A stretch of DNA of 14,145 nucleotides from an uncultured Lachnospiraceae bacterium (GTDB lineage Bacteria > Bacillota > Clostridia > Lachnospirales > Lachnospiraceae): positions 1-14,145 of the forward strand of contig CAMTBF010000030.1 in NCBI GenBank assembly GCA_947068385.1. The letters are read 5' to 3'. Position numbers and translations under genes: made by a program. The notes under the pieces are model-generated. The model was not told where the DNA came from. It worked only from the letters and a program-made list of their open reading frames with translations, and searched no databases. Below, piece after piece: positions 8,314 to 14,145 of this stretch; the first letter of the stretch is position 1, and each line of letters opens with the position of its first letter.

Positions 8314-9876
8314 TCAATGTCCCCAGTATTCCGTGGAGGGCCGGTAGAAGGAGGCCTCCATCAGATGGGGCGTCCCGATCCCCTCCTCTCCCTCCAGATC
8401 CGCTATGGTTCGGGCCACCCGCAGGATGCGGTGATAGGCCCTGGCGGAGAGCTGCAGGGAGGCATAGAGCCGCTCCATGCAACGCTGCTGCTCCTCCCCC
8501 AGCCCGCAGTACCGCTCCATGGCCGACACCTCGATGTCCCCGTTGAAGCGGTACGGCGTGCCCCGGAACCTCTCCCTCTGGATCCGCCTGGCCCGCTCCA
8601 CCCGCCCCCGGATCTCCGCGCTGGATTCGGCCTTGGCCCTGCTCTTCAGGCTGTCATAGTCCACGGGAGCAAGCTCCACGCACAGGTCGATCCGATCCAG
8701 GATGGGGCCGGACACCTTTCCCATGTATCTGTGCACCTGGGGCCTTGTGCAGCTGCAGCGCGCCGTGTCCGGGTAATAGCCGCAGGGGCAGGGGTTCATG
8801 GCGCACACCAGCATGAAGTCGCTGGGGTATGTCACGTTCCCGCTGACCCGGGAGATGGTCACCCGGCGCTCCTCCAGAGGCTGGCGCAGGGCATCCAGGG
8901 AGCCCCGCTGGAACTCCGGCAGCTCGTCCAAAAACAGCACGCCCCTGTGGGCCAGGGAGATCATCCCGGGCTTCGGCACCGTGCTGCCGCCGATGAGCGC
9001 CGCCTGGGAGATGGTGTGGTGGGGGCTGCGGAAGGGCCGTCCCGTCACCAGCGCCTCCCCCTCCTCCAGCAGCCCTGCCACGCTGACCACGCTGGTCACC
9101 TCCAGGCTCTCCTCCAGCGTCAGCGGCGGCAGGATGCCGGGGATCCGCCTGGCGATCATGGATTTCCCCGCTCCCGGCGGCCCTACCATCAGCAGGTTGT
9201 GGAACCCCGCGGCAGCGATCTCCGCTGCCCGCCTGGCCGTCTCCTGTCCCGTCACCTCGGCAAAGTCAGGCCTCCCCTGAAGCCCGCCGCCATCCCGCTC
9301 CGCCTCCGCGAACAGGCCCTCCGTGTCCACGAAGGTCTGGGGCAGCAGCCTGTCCCGCTCCGCCCCCCGGGCCATGAGGAACTGCATGATCTCCAGGATG
9401 TTCCCCGCCCCCCTGACCCGGATGCCGGGAATCACCGCTCCCTCCCTGGCGTTCGCCTTAGGGACGATGCATTCCCGGATGCCCTCTGCCGCCGCGGCCC
9501 GCACGATGGGCAGCACGCCCCTGGCCTTCTTCAGCTCTCCGTTCAGCCCCAGCTCTCCCAGGAACAGAAGGCCCTGCGCCGCACCGGCCGGAACCAGCTC
9601 CATGGCCTCCAGCATCCCCACCGCGATGGGCAGGTCAAAGGCAGTACCCTCCTTTCTCCTGTCTGCCGGAGATAAATTGACGGTAATGCGGCATGGCGGC
9701 AGGTTTAGGCCCACATTCTTCAGGGCCACCGTCACCCGCTCCCTGGACTCCCGCACCTCCGTGCTCAGGGACCCCACCATGAAAAAAGCCGGAAGCCCCC
9801 TGGCGATGTCAACCTCCACGGAGACCATATAGGCACAGACCCCGTGGAGCGCACCGGAATAAACCGCGCTGTACAT
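8314..9876 (-). CDS. comM: ComM/YifB-family AAA+ protein (Mg-chelatase-like)
   Basis: Members of this family resemble magnesium chelatase subunits. In Gram-negatives ComM is a hexameric helicase that extends recombination tracts during natural transformation; its role in Clostridia is less established. The 520-residue product has the family's full layout: an N-terminal Lon-like S5-fold domain (about 1-180, with GLPAFFMVG and NLSPADRRKEG), an AAA+ module with Walker A GPPGAGKS (about 232), RPFRSPHHTIS, Walker B VLFLDELPEF (about 313), and a probable zinc site with four cysteines in NPCPCG...CSC (about 358-375) followed by GPILDRIDL. A C-terminal helical domain closes it. The start at 9876 has a near-perfect AGGAGG six bases upstream. 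It lies between a PilT-like gene and dprA on the same strand, which fits a DNA-uptake theme. Confidence 0.94.
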   Translation of the reverse strand: MYSAVYSGALHGVCAYMVSVEVDIARGLPAFFMVGSLSTEVRESRERVTVALKNVGLNLPPCRITVNLSPADRRKEGTAFDLPIAVGMLEAMELVPAGAAQGLLFLGELGLNGELKKARGVLPIVRAAAAEGIRECIVPKANAREGAVIPGIRVRGAGNILEIMQFLMARGAERDRLLPQTFVDTEGLFAEAERDGGGLQGRPDFAEVTGQETARRAAEIAAAGFHNLLMVGPPGAGKSMIARRIPGILPPLTLEESLEVTSVVSVAGLLEEGEALVTGRPFRSPHHTISQAALIGGSTVPKPGMISLAHRGVLFLDELPEFQRGSLDALRQPLEERRVTISRVSGNVTYPSDFMLVCAMNPCPCGYYPDTARCSCTRPQVHRYMGKVSGPILDRIDLCVELAPVDYDSLKSRAKAESSAEIRGRVERARRIQRERFRGTPYRFNGDIEVSAMERYCGLGEEQQRCMERLYASLQLSARAYHRILRVARTIADLEGEEGIGTPHLMEASFYRPSTEYWGH

Positions 9877-9899
9877 AAAATACCTCCTGTCCCAGCCCT

Positions 9900-9919
9900 G
9901 CGGCCCTCCCTGTGGCCGC
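9900..9919 (-). promoter_or_regulatory. Short hairpin in the comM leader
   Basis: GCGGCC (9900-9905) and GGCCGC (9914-9919) are perfect inverted arms around an 8-base loop, ending 11 bases upstream of the AGGAGG site of comM. It could modulate ribosome access or simply be chance in GC-rich DNA. The rest of the 227-base gap between pilT and comM has an AT-rich core (about 9923-10060) in which I found no convincing promoter pair. Confidence 0.3.
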
Positions 9920-10069
9920 CGCTGTCTTCTTCAATTTTTCCTGGCCCACTGCCCGTGAAAGTCCGTGAAATATGTACCGATCCGGAAAGACATATTTGTG
10001 ACAAAATAGAAAATCGGGAAATGCTTCTCTGCTGTATTTCTGGAAAATACCGACTTTTGTAGCATCCGC

Positions 10070-10092
10070 CGGGTGCATGCCGCCTGCACCCG
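10070..10092 (-). terminator. Hairpin just after the pilT-like gene
   Basis: CGGGTGCA (10070-10077) and TGCACCCG (10085-10092) form a perfect 8-bp stem with a 7-base loop, starting 11 bases beyond the stop codon of the pilT-like gene. There is no T run right after it on the minus strand (ACAAAAG follows at a short distance). It may be a weak terminator or an mRNA 3'-end stabiliser. It would partly separate pilT from comM transcription. Confidence 0.45.
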
Positions 10093-10103
10093 ACAGAATA
10101 GAT

Positions 10104-11039
10104 TCATGAGAATAGCTGTACCGCGCCGGAAAGCGCGGAAATCCTGTCCGCGCGGATATGGCCGCGCACCTTTTCGTCCGTGAGCAGAAGCTCGAACACC
10201 GCCTCCCTGCCGTCTCCGTCCGCTGCGGGATGCAGCTGCTGGAACAGCACAGCCTCCAGGACGCCGGCCAGCCGGGCGCGCATGCGCTCCTGCCTGTGGG
10301 GCGGGAACATGTCCAGGATGTCCTCGATGGCATCCGCCGCGCCGGCCGCGTCCATGGCCGCGAACACCAGATGCCCCGTCTCCGCGGCGGACACCGCGGC
10401 GGACACGCTGCGGGCATCCCGCAGCTCTCCCACCATGATGACGTCCGCGTCCTGGCGCACGGCGGCCTGAATCCCATCGGCATAGTCCATGCTGTCCAGG
10501 CCGATCTCCCGCTGGTTGACGATGGACCTCTTATACGGATGCAGATACTCCACCGGGCTCTCCAGCGTGATGACCAGGGACTCCCTGCTGTCGTTGACCT
10601 GATTGATGATGGATGCCAGCGTGGTGGACCTGCCGCTGCCGGAAGGCCCTGCCACCAGCACCAGGCCGCTCTCCTTCCGGTACAGCTCTGCCATGGGCTC
10701 CGGTATGCCCATCTCCTCCGGCAGGGGAATCTCCCCGTCTATCAGGCGTACCGCCAGCGCCACGGTGCCCTTCTGCTTGTATGCATTGGCCCGGCAGCGC
10801 CCTCCCTGGGGCAGGGTGAAGGAAAACGCTTGCTCCCCCTTCTCCTCGAACCTGTCCCGCAGGGCCTCCGGCATGACGCCTATCAGGATATCCAGCATAT
10901 CCGCCGCCGTAGGCCTGGAACAGTTCATGGAAAAAAGCTCCCCGCCGATCCGCATCTTCGGGGGCATCCCCGCGGCCAGATGCACATCGCTGGCCCCCGC
11001 CTCCCTGGCGCTGCGTATGATTTCTTCTATCGCAGACAT
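10104..11039 (-). CDS. pilT: Divergent PilT-like type IV pilus ATPase with altered catalytic motifs
   Basis: PilT is the hexameric motor that retracts type IV pili and DNA-uptake pili at the cytoplasmic face. The 311-residue product follows the family layout: N-terminal PAS-like domain with GASDVHLAAGMPPKMRIGG, a RecA-like core with TLESPVEYLH, SIVNQREIGLD, Walker B VIMVGELRD (Glu205) and ETGHLVF. Three features are unusual. The Walker A reads GPSGSGRST, with Arg137 where lysine is nearly invariant. The His-box, normally LHT, reads MDA (Asp230). The chain ends soon after KVRGHIRAD, the counterpart of AIRNLIRE, without the roughly 40-residue tail of typical PilT. The frame is open for 32 more codons, but these begin at the -35 of its promoter, so the ATG at 11039 is preferred. 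Its AGGAG lies 13 bases upstream, farther than usual. No other pilus gene is visible in the window. It may have lost normal ATPase activity or act as a regulatory relative. Confidence 0.88.
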   Translation of the reverse strand: MSAIEEIIRSAREAGASDVHLAAGMPPKMRIGGELFSMNCSRPTAADMLDILIGVMPEALRDRFEEKGEQAFSFTLPQGGRCRANAYKQKGTVALAVRLIDGEIPLPEEMGIPEPMAELYRKESGLVLVAGPSGSGRSTTLASIINQVNDSRESLVITLESPVEYLHPYKRSIVNQREIGLDSMDYADGIQAAVRQDADVIMVGELRDARSVSAAVSAAETGHLVFAAMDAAGAADAIEDILDMFPPHRQERMRARLAGVLEAVLFQQLHPAADGDGREAVFELLLTDEKVRGHIRADRISALSGAVQLFS

Positions 11040-11060
11040 CGTCGTCCCACTTCTCCTTTC

Positions 11061-11102
11061 GAAGCAGCTCCGGCAGCATGACGCCGCTGCGGGGACTGCT
11101 TC
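11061..11102 (-). promoter_or_regulatory. Leader stem-loop of the pilT-like gene
   Basis: On the minus strand GAAGCAG (11096-11102) pairs perfectly with CTGCTTC (11061-11067). Inside, TCC pairs with GGA, and GCAGC with GCTGC around an 8-base loop. The structure begins at or within two bases of the predicted transcription start and ends just before the AAAGGAG element. This position suits a 5' mRNA stabiliser or a translation-control element. Confidence 0.5.
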
Positions 11103-11106
11103 CATT

Positions 11107-11135
11107 ATTATATACAATTCTCCGGCAAAAGACAA
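11107..11135 (-). promoter_or_regulatory. Strong predicted sigma-A promoter of the pilT-like gene
   Basis: The minus strand has TTGTCT (11130-11135) as -35 and a perfect TATAAT (11107-11112) as -10, separated by exactly 17 bases. Transcription should start near 11100, about 60 bases before the ATG. The promoter lies in the 113-base gap after the ABC transporter stop. Confidence 0.8.
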
Positions 11136-11152
11136 CTGTTTTATTTACGCTT

Positions 11153-12799
11153 TCACGCCTGGCGCTCCAGGCTGGCGCCCAGAATCAGCTGCCCGTCATA
11201 TCTATTCAGGGCATCCGGCCCCAGATGGTGGGTGACGGCGATCGTCAGACAGTCCGTCCGCCCGGCCAGCTCCTCCTCGATCTCCTCTGCCGTGGCCCTG
11301 TCTAGATTGGCGGTGAACTCGTCCAGCAGCAGAATCCGGCTCCCCCGCAGAAGGGCCCTGGCAAGGCTGAGGCGCTGCCTCTCCCCGCCGGAAAGGTTCT
11401 TCCCGTTCTCCGTGATGACAGTAGCGAGCCCCTGGGGGAGGGCTGCCAGAAAGCCCTTGAGCCCTGCCTGTTCCATGGCCGCTTCGATATCGGGTGTCCT
11501 GTAGCTTTCGTCATACAGGGTGATATTGTTCCGGATCGTGTCCTGGAAGAAAAAGGGCTCCTGGGACACCGTCCCTATCAGGGCGCTTAAGGAATCCCTC
11601 TTTATCTCCCGCAGCTCCCTGCCGTCCATGCGGATGGAGCCGCCGTAACCGGGATAGAAGCCTGACAGCAGGGAGAGCAGAGTGCTCTTCCCGCTTCCGC
11701 TGCTCCCGGTCACCAGATAGCGCTTTCCGGCCTCGAAGCGGAAAGAAAGGCCCTGGAAGAGCTCCCTGCTCCCCTCATAGCCAAAGGTGAGGTTCTCCAG
11801 ATCGATCGCCTGGCGGAAATCGGAAAGCTCTTCCGCGCCGTTCTCCTCCGTCTGCACGAGCAGCGCGCCGAACCGGGAAGCCAGCGGCTTCGCGGCGGCG
11901 AAGTCTGCGATGATGGCCGGAATGCTGTTGATGGGGGACACAATATGGCCTATCAGATGCCCGAAGGCGATCACCAGGCCGGCGGAGAACATCCCCTTTA
12001 GGGAAAAATAGGCTGCCAGCGCCATGACCGCCACGGTGGACAGCAGGCCGGTGAGCTCTCCTGCCCCCGCGCACAGGATCCTGCAGTTCGTGCTCCTGCG
12101 CTTCGCGCCCTCCGCCTCCAGATTCCTCCTGTCATGCTTTTTCAGGATACAGGGCAGCACCCCATAGGCGCGGATCGGACGGAATCCTCCGAAATCGTCC
12201 CCTATCTCCCTCACATAGGCCTCGGCGCTCTCCACCTGGCCTTTCATGCTTTTTTCCAGAGGGCCGGACGTCATCCGGCTCACGCCCCTGGCGATGAAGG
12301 CCAGCAGGACCATCAGCGCCAGCATGGCAGGCTGTATCATGATGCAGATCACGGCTGCCGCGCCGAAGCCCACTAGGTTTTCCAGCGCGGAGAGCAGGTT
12401 CCCGAAATAGACGGATTCAAAGAGGTTCACGTTGTTGTTCAGCTCATTGATGTATTCCGCGCTGCCTGCGGCCTCAAATTCGGCCACGCCCCGGTTCATG
12501 ATGCCCGCAAAGAGATTCTTCTTCAGCCGGTATCTGGCATCCGCCAGCATCCCTGTCTTCACATAACGGTAGGACAGCTCCAGGGAGACCGTGGCTGCCA
12601 CGAAGAGGACGCTTGCCAGGAGCGTATTCCGCAGCTCCTCAGCGCTCCTGCCCGCGCAGCCCACCAGGGCGCTCATGACCAGGGAGAACAGGCTCCCGCA
12701 GGCTTCCGACAACAGCAGCAGCCCGAAAAGCAGCAGGCAAATCCCTTTTCTTCTGAACAGGTAATGATACATACGATGTGGTTTGAGATTTACTTCCAT
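11153..12799 (-). CDS. ABC exporter half-transporter, fused membrane and ATPase domains
   Basis: This 548-residue protein has an exporter-type membrane domain fused to a nucleotide-binding domain and should act as a dimer in the cytoplasmic membrane. Hydrophobic segments lie at about 17-45, 58-78, 140-170 and 250-290. The ATPase part has Walker A TGSSGSGKST (about 366), Q-loop VSQEPFFF (about 408), signature LSGGERQ (about 468), Walker B RILLLDEF followed by TANLD (about 490), and the H-loop in VTHHLG (about 522). The chain ends about 25 residues after the H-loop, a little shorter than most family members. The start at 12799 is supported by AAGGAG nine bases upstream. The substrate cannot be told from sequence; drug, peptide or lipid export are options. 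It follows an XRE regulator by 145 bases with no clear promoter between, so that regulator may control it. Exporters of this kind often come as tandem pairs; only one is seen here. Confidence 0.9.
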   Translation of the reverse strand: MEVNLKPHRMYHYLFRRKGICLLLFGLLLLSEACGSLFSLVMSALVGCAGRSAEELRNTLLASVLFVAATVSLELSYRYVKTGMLADARYRLKKNLFAGIMNRGVAEFEAAGSAEYINELNNNVNLFESVYFGNLLSALENLVGFGAAAVICIMIQPAMLALMVLLAFIARGVSRMTSGPLEKSMKGQVESAEAYVREIGDDFGGFRPIRAYGVLPCILKKHDRRNLEAEGAKRRSTNCRILCAGAGELTGLLSTVAVMALAAYFSLKGMFSAGLVIAFGHLIGHIVSPINSIPAIIADFAAAKPLASRFGALLVQTEENGAEELSDFRQAIDLENLTFGYEGSRELFQGLSFRFEAGKRYLVTGSSGSGKSTLLSLLSGFYPGYGGSIRMDGRELREIKRDSLSALIGTVSQEPFFFQDTIRNNITLYDESYRTPDIEAAMEQAGLKGFLAALPQGLATVITENGKNLSGGERQRLSLARALLRGSRILLLDEFTANLDRATAEEIEEELAGRTDCLTIAVTHHLGPDALNRYDGQLILGASLERQA

Positions 12800-12813
12800 T
12801 TTCTTCGCTCCTT

Positions 12814-12827
12814 CCCCGGGCCCGGGG
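12814..12827. repeat. 14-bp perfect GC-only palindrome upstream of the ABC exporter gene
   Basis: The sequence CCCCGGGCCCGGGG is a perfect palindrome immediately upstream of the exporter's AAGGAG ribosome site. It could fold as a tight hairpin beside the ribosome site or be a protein-binding site. It may also be chance in GC-rich DNA. Confidence 0.3.
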
Positions 12828-12944
12828 GCAGAGCGGCCAATGCCTTTTTAAACGCGGCTGCCCTGGGCCCTGGTCAGAGTGTACCGCGGCAGGGCGGCGC
12901 AGTCCAGCAATCAGGAATTGGGGAAAATACTACGGAGCGTTGCG

Positions 12945-13895
12945 TCAGAGGGCATCGATGGCCTGGCGGCATCTTGCGATGGCGTAGGGGTTGTCGTTCA
13001 CCTGGGGCAAAAGGGCAAGCAGGCGCGGCTTCAATGCCTCACATTTTTCCTCCATGCCCTTCCTGCTGTACAGCTCAGCCAGCAGCAAGAGGAAATAGTA
13101 TTCCGTCTCCCGGGCGCGGCACTGGCAGATGGCCTCCTCGTAGGATTCCATGGCCTCCACGTCCTCCGCCTCCGCGGCCGCCCGGGCGCACTGCAGCCAG
13201 ATGGCCGCAGCATCGGCGCAGGGCGGCGTCATCAGCTCCTGCACGGCAAGGTCCGTTCCGCGAAGCTCCAGAACCTTCCCGCCCCGCCCCAGGAGCAATA
13301 GCGCCTCGAAATAAAGGCGCAGCGTGTCCAGACAGGGCTCCGCCCGAAACTGGGCCTGGCACTCCAGCAGGATGTCCCGTCCCTGCCCCTGCTCTATCTT
13401 CAGCTGTACCCTCTGGAGGCGGAAGCGCATGTCCCCTGTCCTTCCGGCCACTTCCTCCGCGATTTCCAGCGCCCTCCCGGCGGACTCACGGCTCTGCTGC
13501 AGGAGCAGGTGCATTTTGTAGGCCTCCAGTTCGGTTCTTTCCCGGGCCAGCTCCTCCGGATCCCTCATCTCCAGCTTCAGGGCGGCGTCCACGGCCTGCA
13601 GCTGGGACTGGAGGCAGGAAAGGGCTTCCTGGAAGCAGTGGTCGTCCCTTAGGACCGAATACCTCAGCACCAGGTCTTTTGCATGCTCCAGCGACGATCT
13701 GCCGAAGAGGTCGTCCAGGCTTATGCCGAAGAAGTCCGCAATCCTGGGCAGCAGGGAGATGTCCGGGGTGCCGTTGCCAGCCTCCCATTTGGAGACGGTC
13801 TGGGGCACCAGGAACAGGTACTCCGCAAGCTGGGCCTGTGTGATGTTTTTTGCTTTTCGTAAGGCGGCTATCTTTTCGCCGATTCTTTGTTCCAT
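12945..13895 (-). CDS. XRE-family transcriptional regulator with a helical-repeat C-terminus
   Basis: The 316-residue product begins with a Cro/C1-type helix-turn-helix (about residues 5-65): IGEKIAALRKAKNITQAQLAEYL, then VPQTVSKWEAGNGTPD as recognition helix region and ISLLPRIADFFGISLDDLF. Residues 70-316 are Leu/Ala/Glu-rich helices resembling TPR repeats (for example AESYEEAICQCRARE-like repeats and a YSRKGMEEKCEAL segment). This is the architecture of regulators that sense a peptide or protein partner. No membrane segment is present, so it acts in the cytosol. The start at 13895 has AAGGA seven bases upstream. It has its own promoter and is followed by an ABC exporter on the same strand, its most likely target; autoregulation is possible. 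The signal is unknown. Confidence 0.88.
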   Translation of the reverse strand: MEQRIGEKIAALRKAKNITQAQLAEYLFLVPQTVSKWEAGNGTPDISLLPRIADFFGISLDDLFGRSSLEHAKDLVLRYSVLRDDHCFQEALSCLQSQLQAVDAALKLEMRDPEELARERTELEAYKMHLLLQQSRESAGRALEIAEEVAGRTGDMRFRLQRVQLKIEQGQGRDILLECQAQFRAEPCLDTLRLYFEALLLLGRGGKVLELRGTDLAVQELMTPPCADAAAIWLQCARAAAEAEDVEAMESYEEAICQCRARETEYYFLLLLAELYSRKGMEEKCEALKPRLLALLPQVNDNPYAIARCRQAIDAL

Positions 13896-13946
13896 GGGGG
13901 TATCCTTCTGGGGGAGCTTATCGGCTCATTACCATATTTTATAAAA

Positions 13947-13975
13947 ATTTTGATAATGGAATCCTCTCTTGTCAA
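13947..13975 (-). promoter_or_regulatory. Candidate promoter of the XRE regulator gene
   Basis: The minus strand has a perfect TTGACA -35 (13970-13975) and, after 17 bases, CAAAAT (13947-13952), four of six matches as -10. The AT-rich block around the -10 (13932-13959) is bounded by CCAT and ATGG and is loosely palindromic, a possible self-binding operator. The whole gap 13896-14013 is AT-rich and holds no other recognisable element. Confidence 0.55.
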
Positions 13976-14013
13976 GTTAGGGCTAAAAATATTTCATAAA
14001 ATTACATACACGA

Positions 14014-14145
14014 CTAAAGATATTTTCTCAATTCCCCAACCAGTTCATACACTCTTGTAGCCGGACATCTTTTCGATGGTGCCTCGTTATTATATGACTC
14101 GTATTGCCGCTTCGCTCTCTGAATTGCGATATCCATCTTGTCTTT
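14014..14145 (-). CDS. 3' end of an unrecognised gene running off the right edge
   Basis: From the window edge an open minus-strand frame encodes 43 residues and ends in TAG at 14014-14016. The peptide begins KDKMDIAIQRAKRQYESYN, continues with EAPSKRCPATRV and ends YELVGELRKYL. It is charged, helical-looking and cytosolic, with no family I recognise. An internal ATG at 14136 could make it a 40-residue small protein, but no ribosome site can be judged at the edge. It is AT-richer than most of the window and lies upstream of the XRE gene on the same strand, with no clear terminator between. Confidence 0.45.
   Translation of the reverse strand, partial: KDKMDIAIQRAKRQYESYNNEAPSKRCPATRVYELVGELRKYL

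Noticed and set aside
8195..8482. A 96-residue N-terminal extension of DprA
   Set aside because: The extension is Gly/Pro/Arg-rich and overlaps the comM 3' end; the ATG at 8194 has a good ribosome site and fits the DprA family start.
7103..9675. Long plus-strand open frames opposite dprA and comM (414 and 477 codons)
   Set aside because: Composition is Pro/Arg/His-rich without motifs, and both are antisense to well-supported genes; a normal by-product of GC-rich codon use.
9960..10050. Possible promoter or CRP/FNR-like site in the AT-rich stretch before comM (TTGTCA and TTTGTGA words, and a small GTATTT/AAATAC hairpin)
   Set aside because: No -10 box at a proper distance from TTGTCA, and only a half-site for a CRP-like motif; too weak to annotate.
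9809..10483. A 224-codon minus-strand frame covering the pilT end, the gap and the start of comM
   Set aside because: It is an out-of-frame shadow rich in Arg, Pro, Ser and Cys. I checked whether it supplied the missing PilT tail through a frameshift, but no PilT-like tail residues appear in it.
11040..11135. A 32-residue N-terminal extension of the PilT-like protein
   Set aside because: Its first codon lies in the predicted -35 box, so it would not be in the transcript; the PilT homology starts at MSAIEEII.
12764..13843. A 359-codon plus-strand open frame opposite the XRE regulator
   Set aside because: The peptide is Pro/Arg/Gly/Ala low-complexity, with no credible ribosome site, and the minus strand encodes a clear helix-turn-helix protein.

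Overview
The window is a GC-rich, Gram-positive-type chromosome segment, most likely from a Clostridia member (Bacillota), plausibly Lachnospiraceae-like. This rests on a PolC-type replicative polymerase, flavodoxin-type IspG next to polC, strong AGGAGG-like ribosome binding sites and sigma-A-like promoters. Every gene I can support lies on the minus strand, so transcription runs from right to left. I see no tRNA, rRNA, CRISPR array or insertion sequence.

Right to left: (a) at the right edge an AT-rich stretch holds the 3' end of an unrecognised gene (14014-14145). (b) A helix-turn-helix regulator of the XRE family with a helical-repeat C-terminus (12945-13895) has its own promoter and precedes a half-size ABC exporter (11153-12799). 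(c) A competence and pilus-type cluster follows: a divergent PilT-like ATPase (10104-11039) with a strong promoter and a 5' leader stem-loop, a ComM/YifB AAA+ protein (8314-9876), and DprA (6977-8194). All three families are tied to DNA uptake or the handling of incoming single strands. (d) ispG (5762-6814) and polC (1008-5765) form a tightly overlapping pair behind a good promoter at 6868-6896, pairing isoprenoid synthesis with chromosome replication. (e) At the left edge is a visibly more AT-rich, truncated P-loop ATPase (44-895) with its own promoter. It ends abruptly, close to where base composition turns GC-rich again.

Most of the window is ordinary core genome, and I do not see a convincing complete new system. 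The best leads are: the PilT-like protein, which keeps the overall fold but has arginine in place of the Walker A lysine, aspartate in place of the His-box histidine, and no usual C-terminal tail; PolC, which carries a Gly/Arg-rich, apparently disordered linker of about 112 residues between its N-terminal and OB domains; and the truncated, compositionally foreign ATPase at the left edge.
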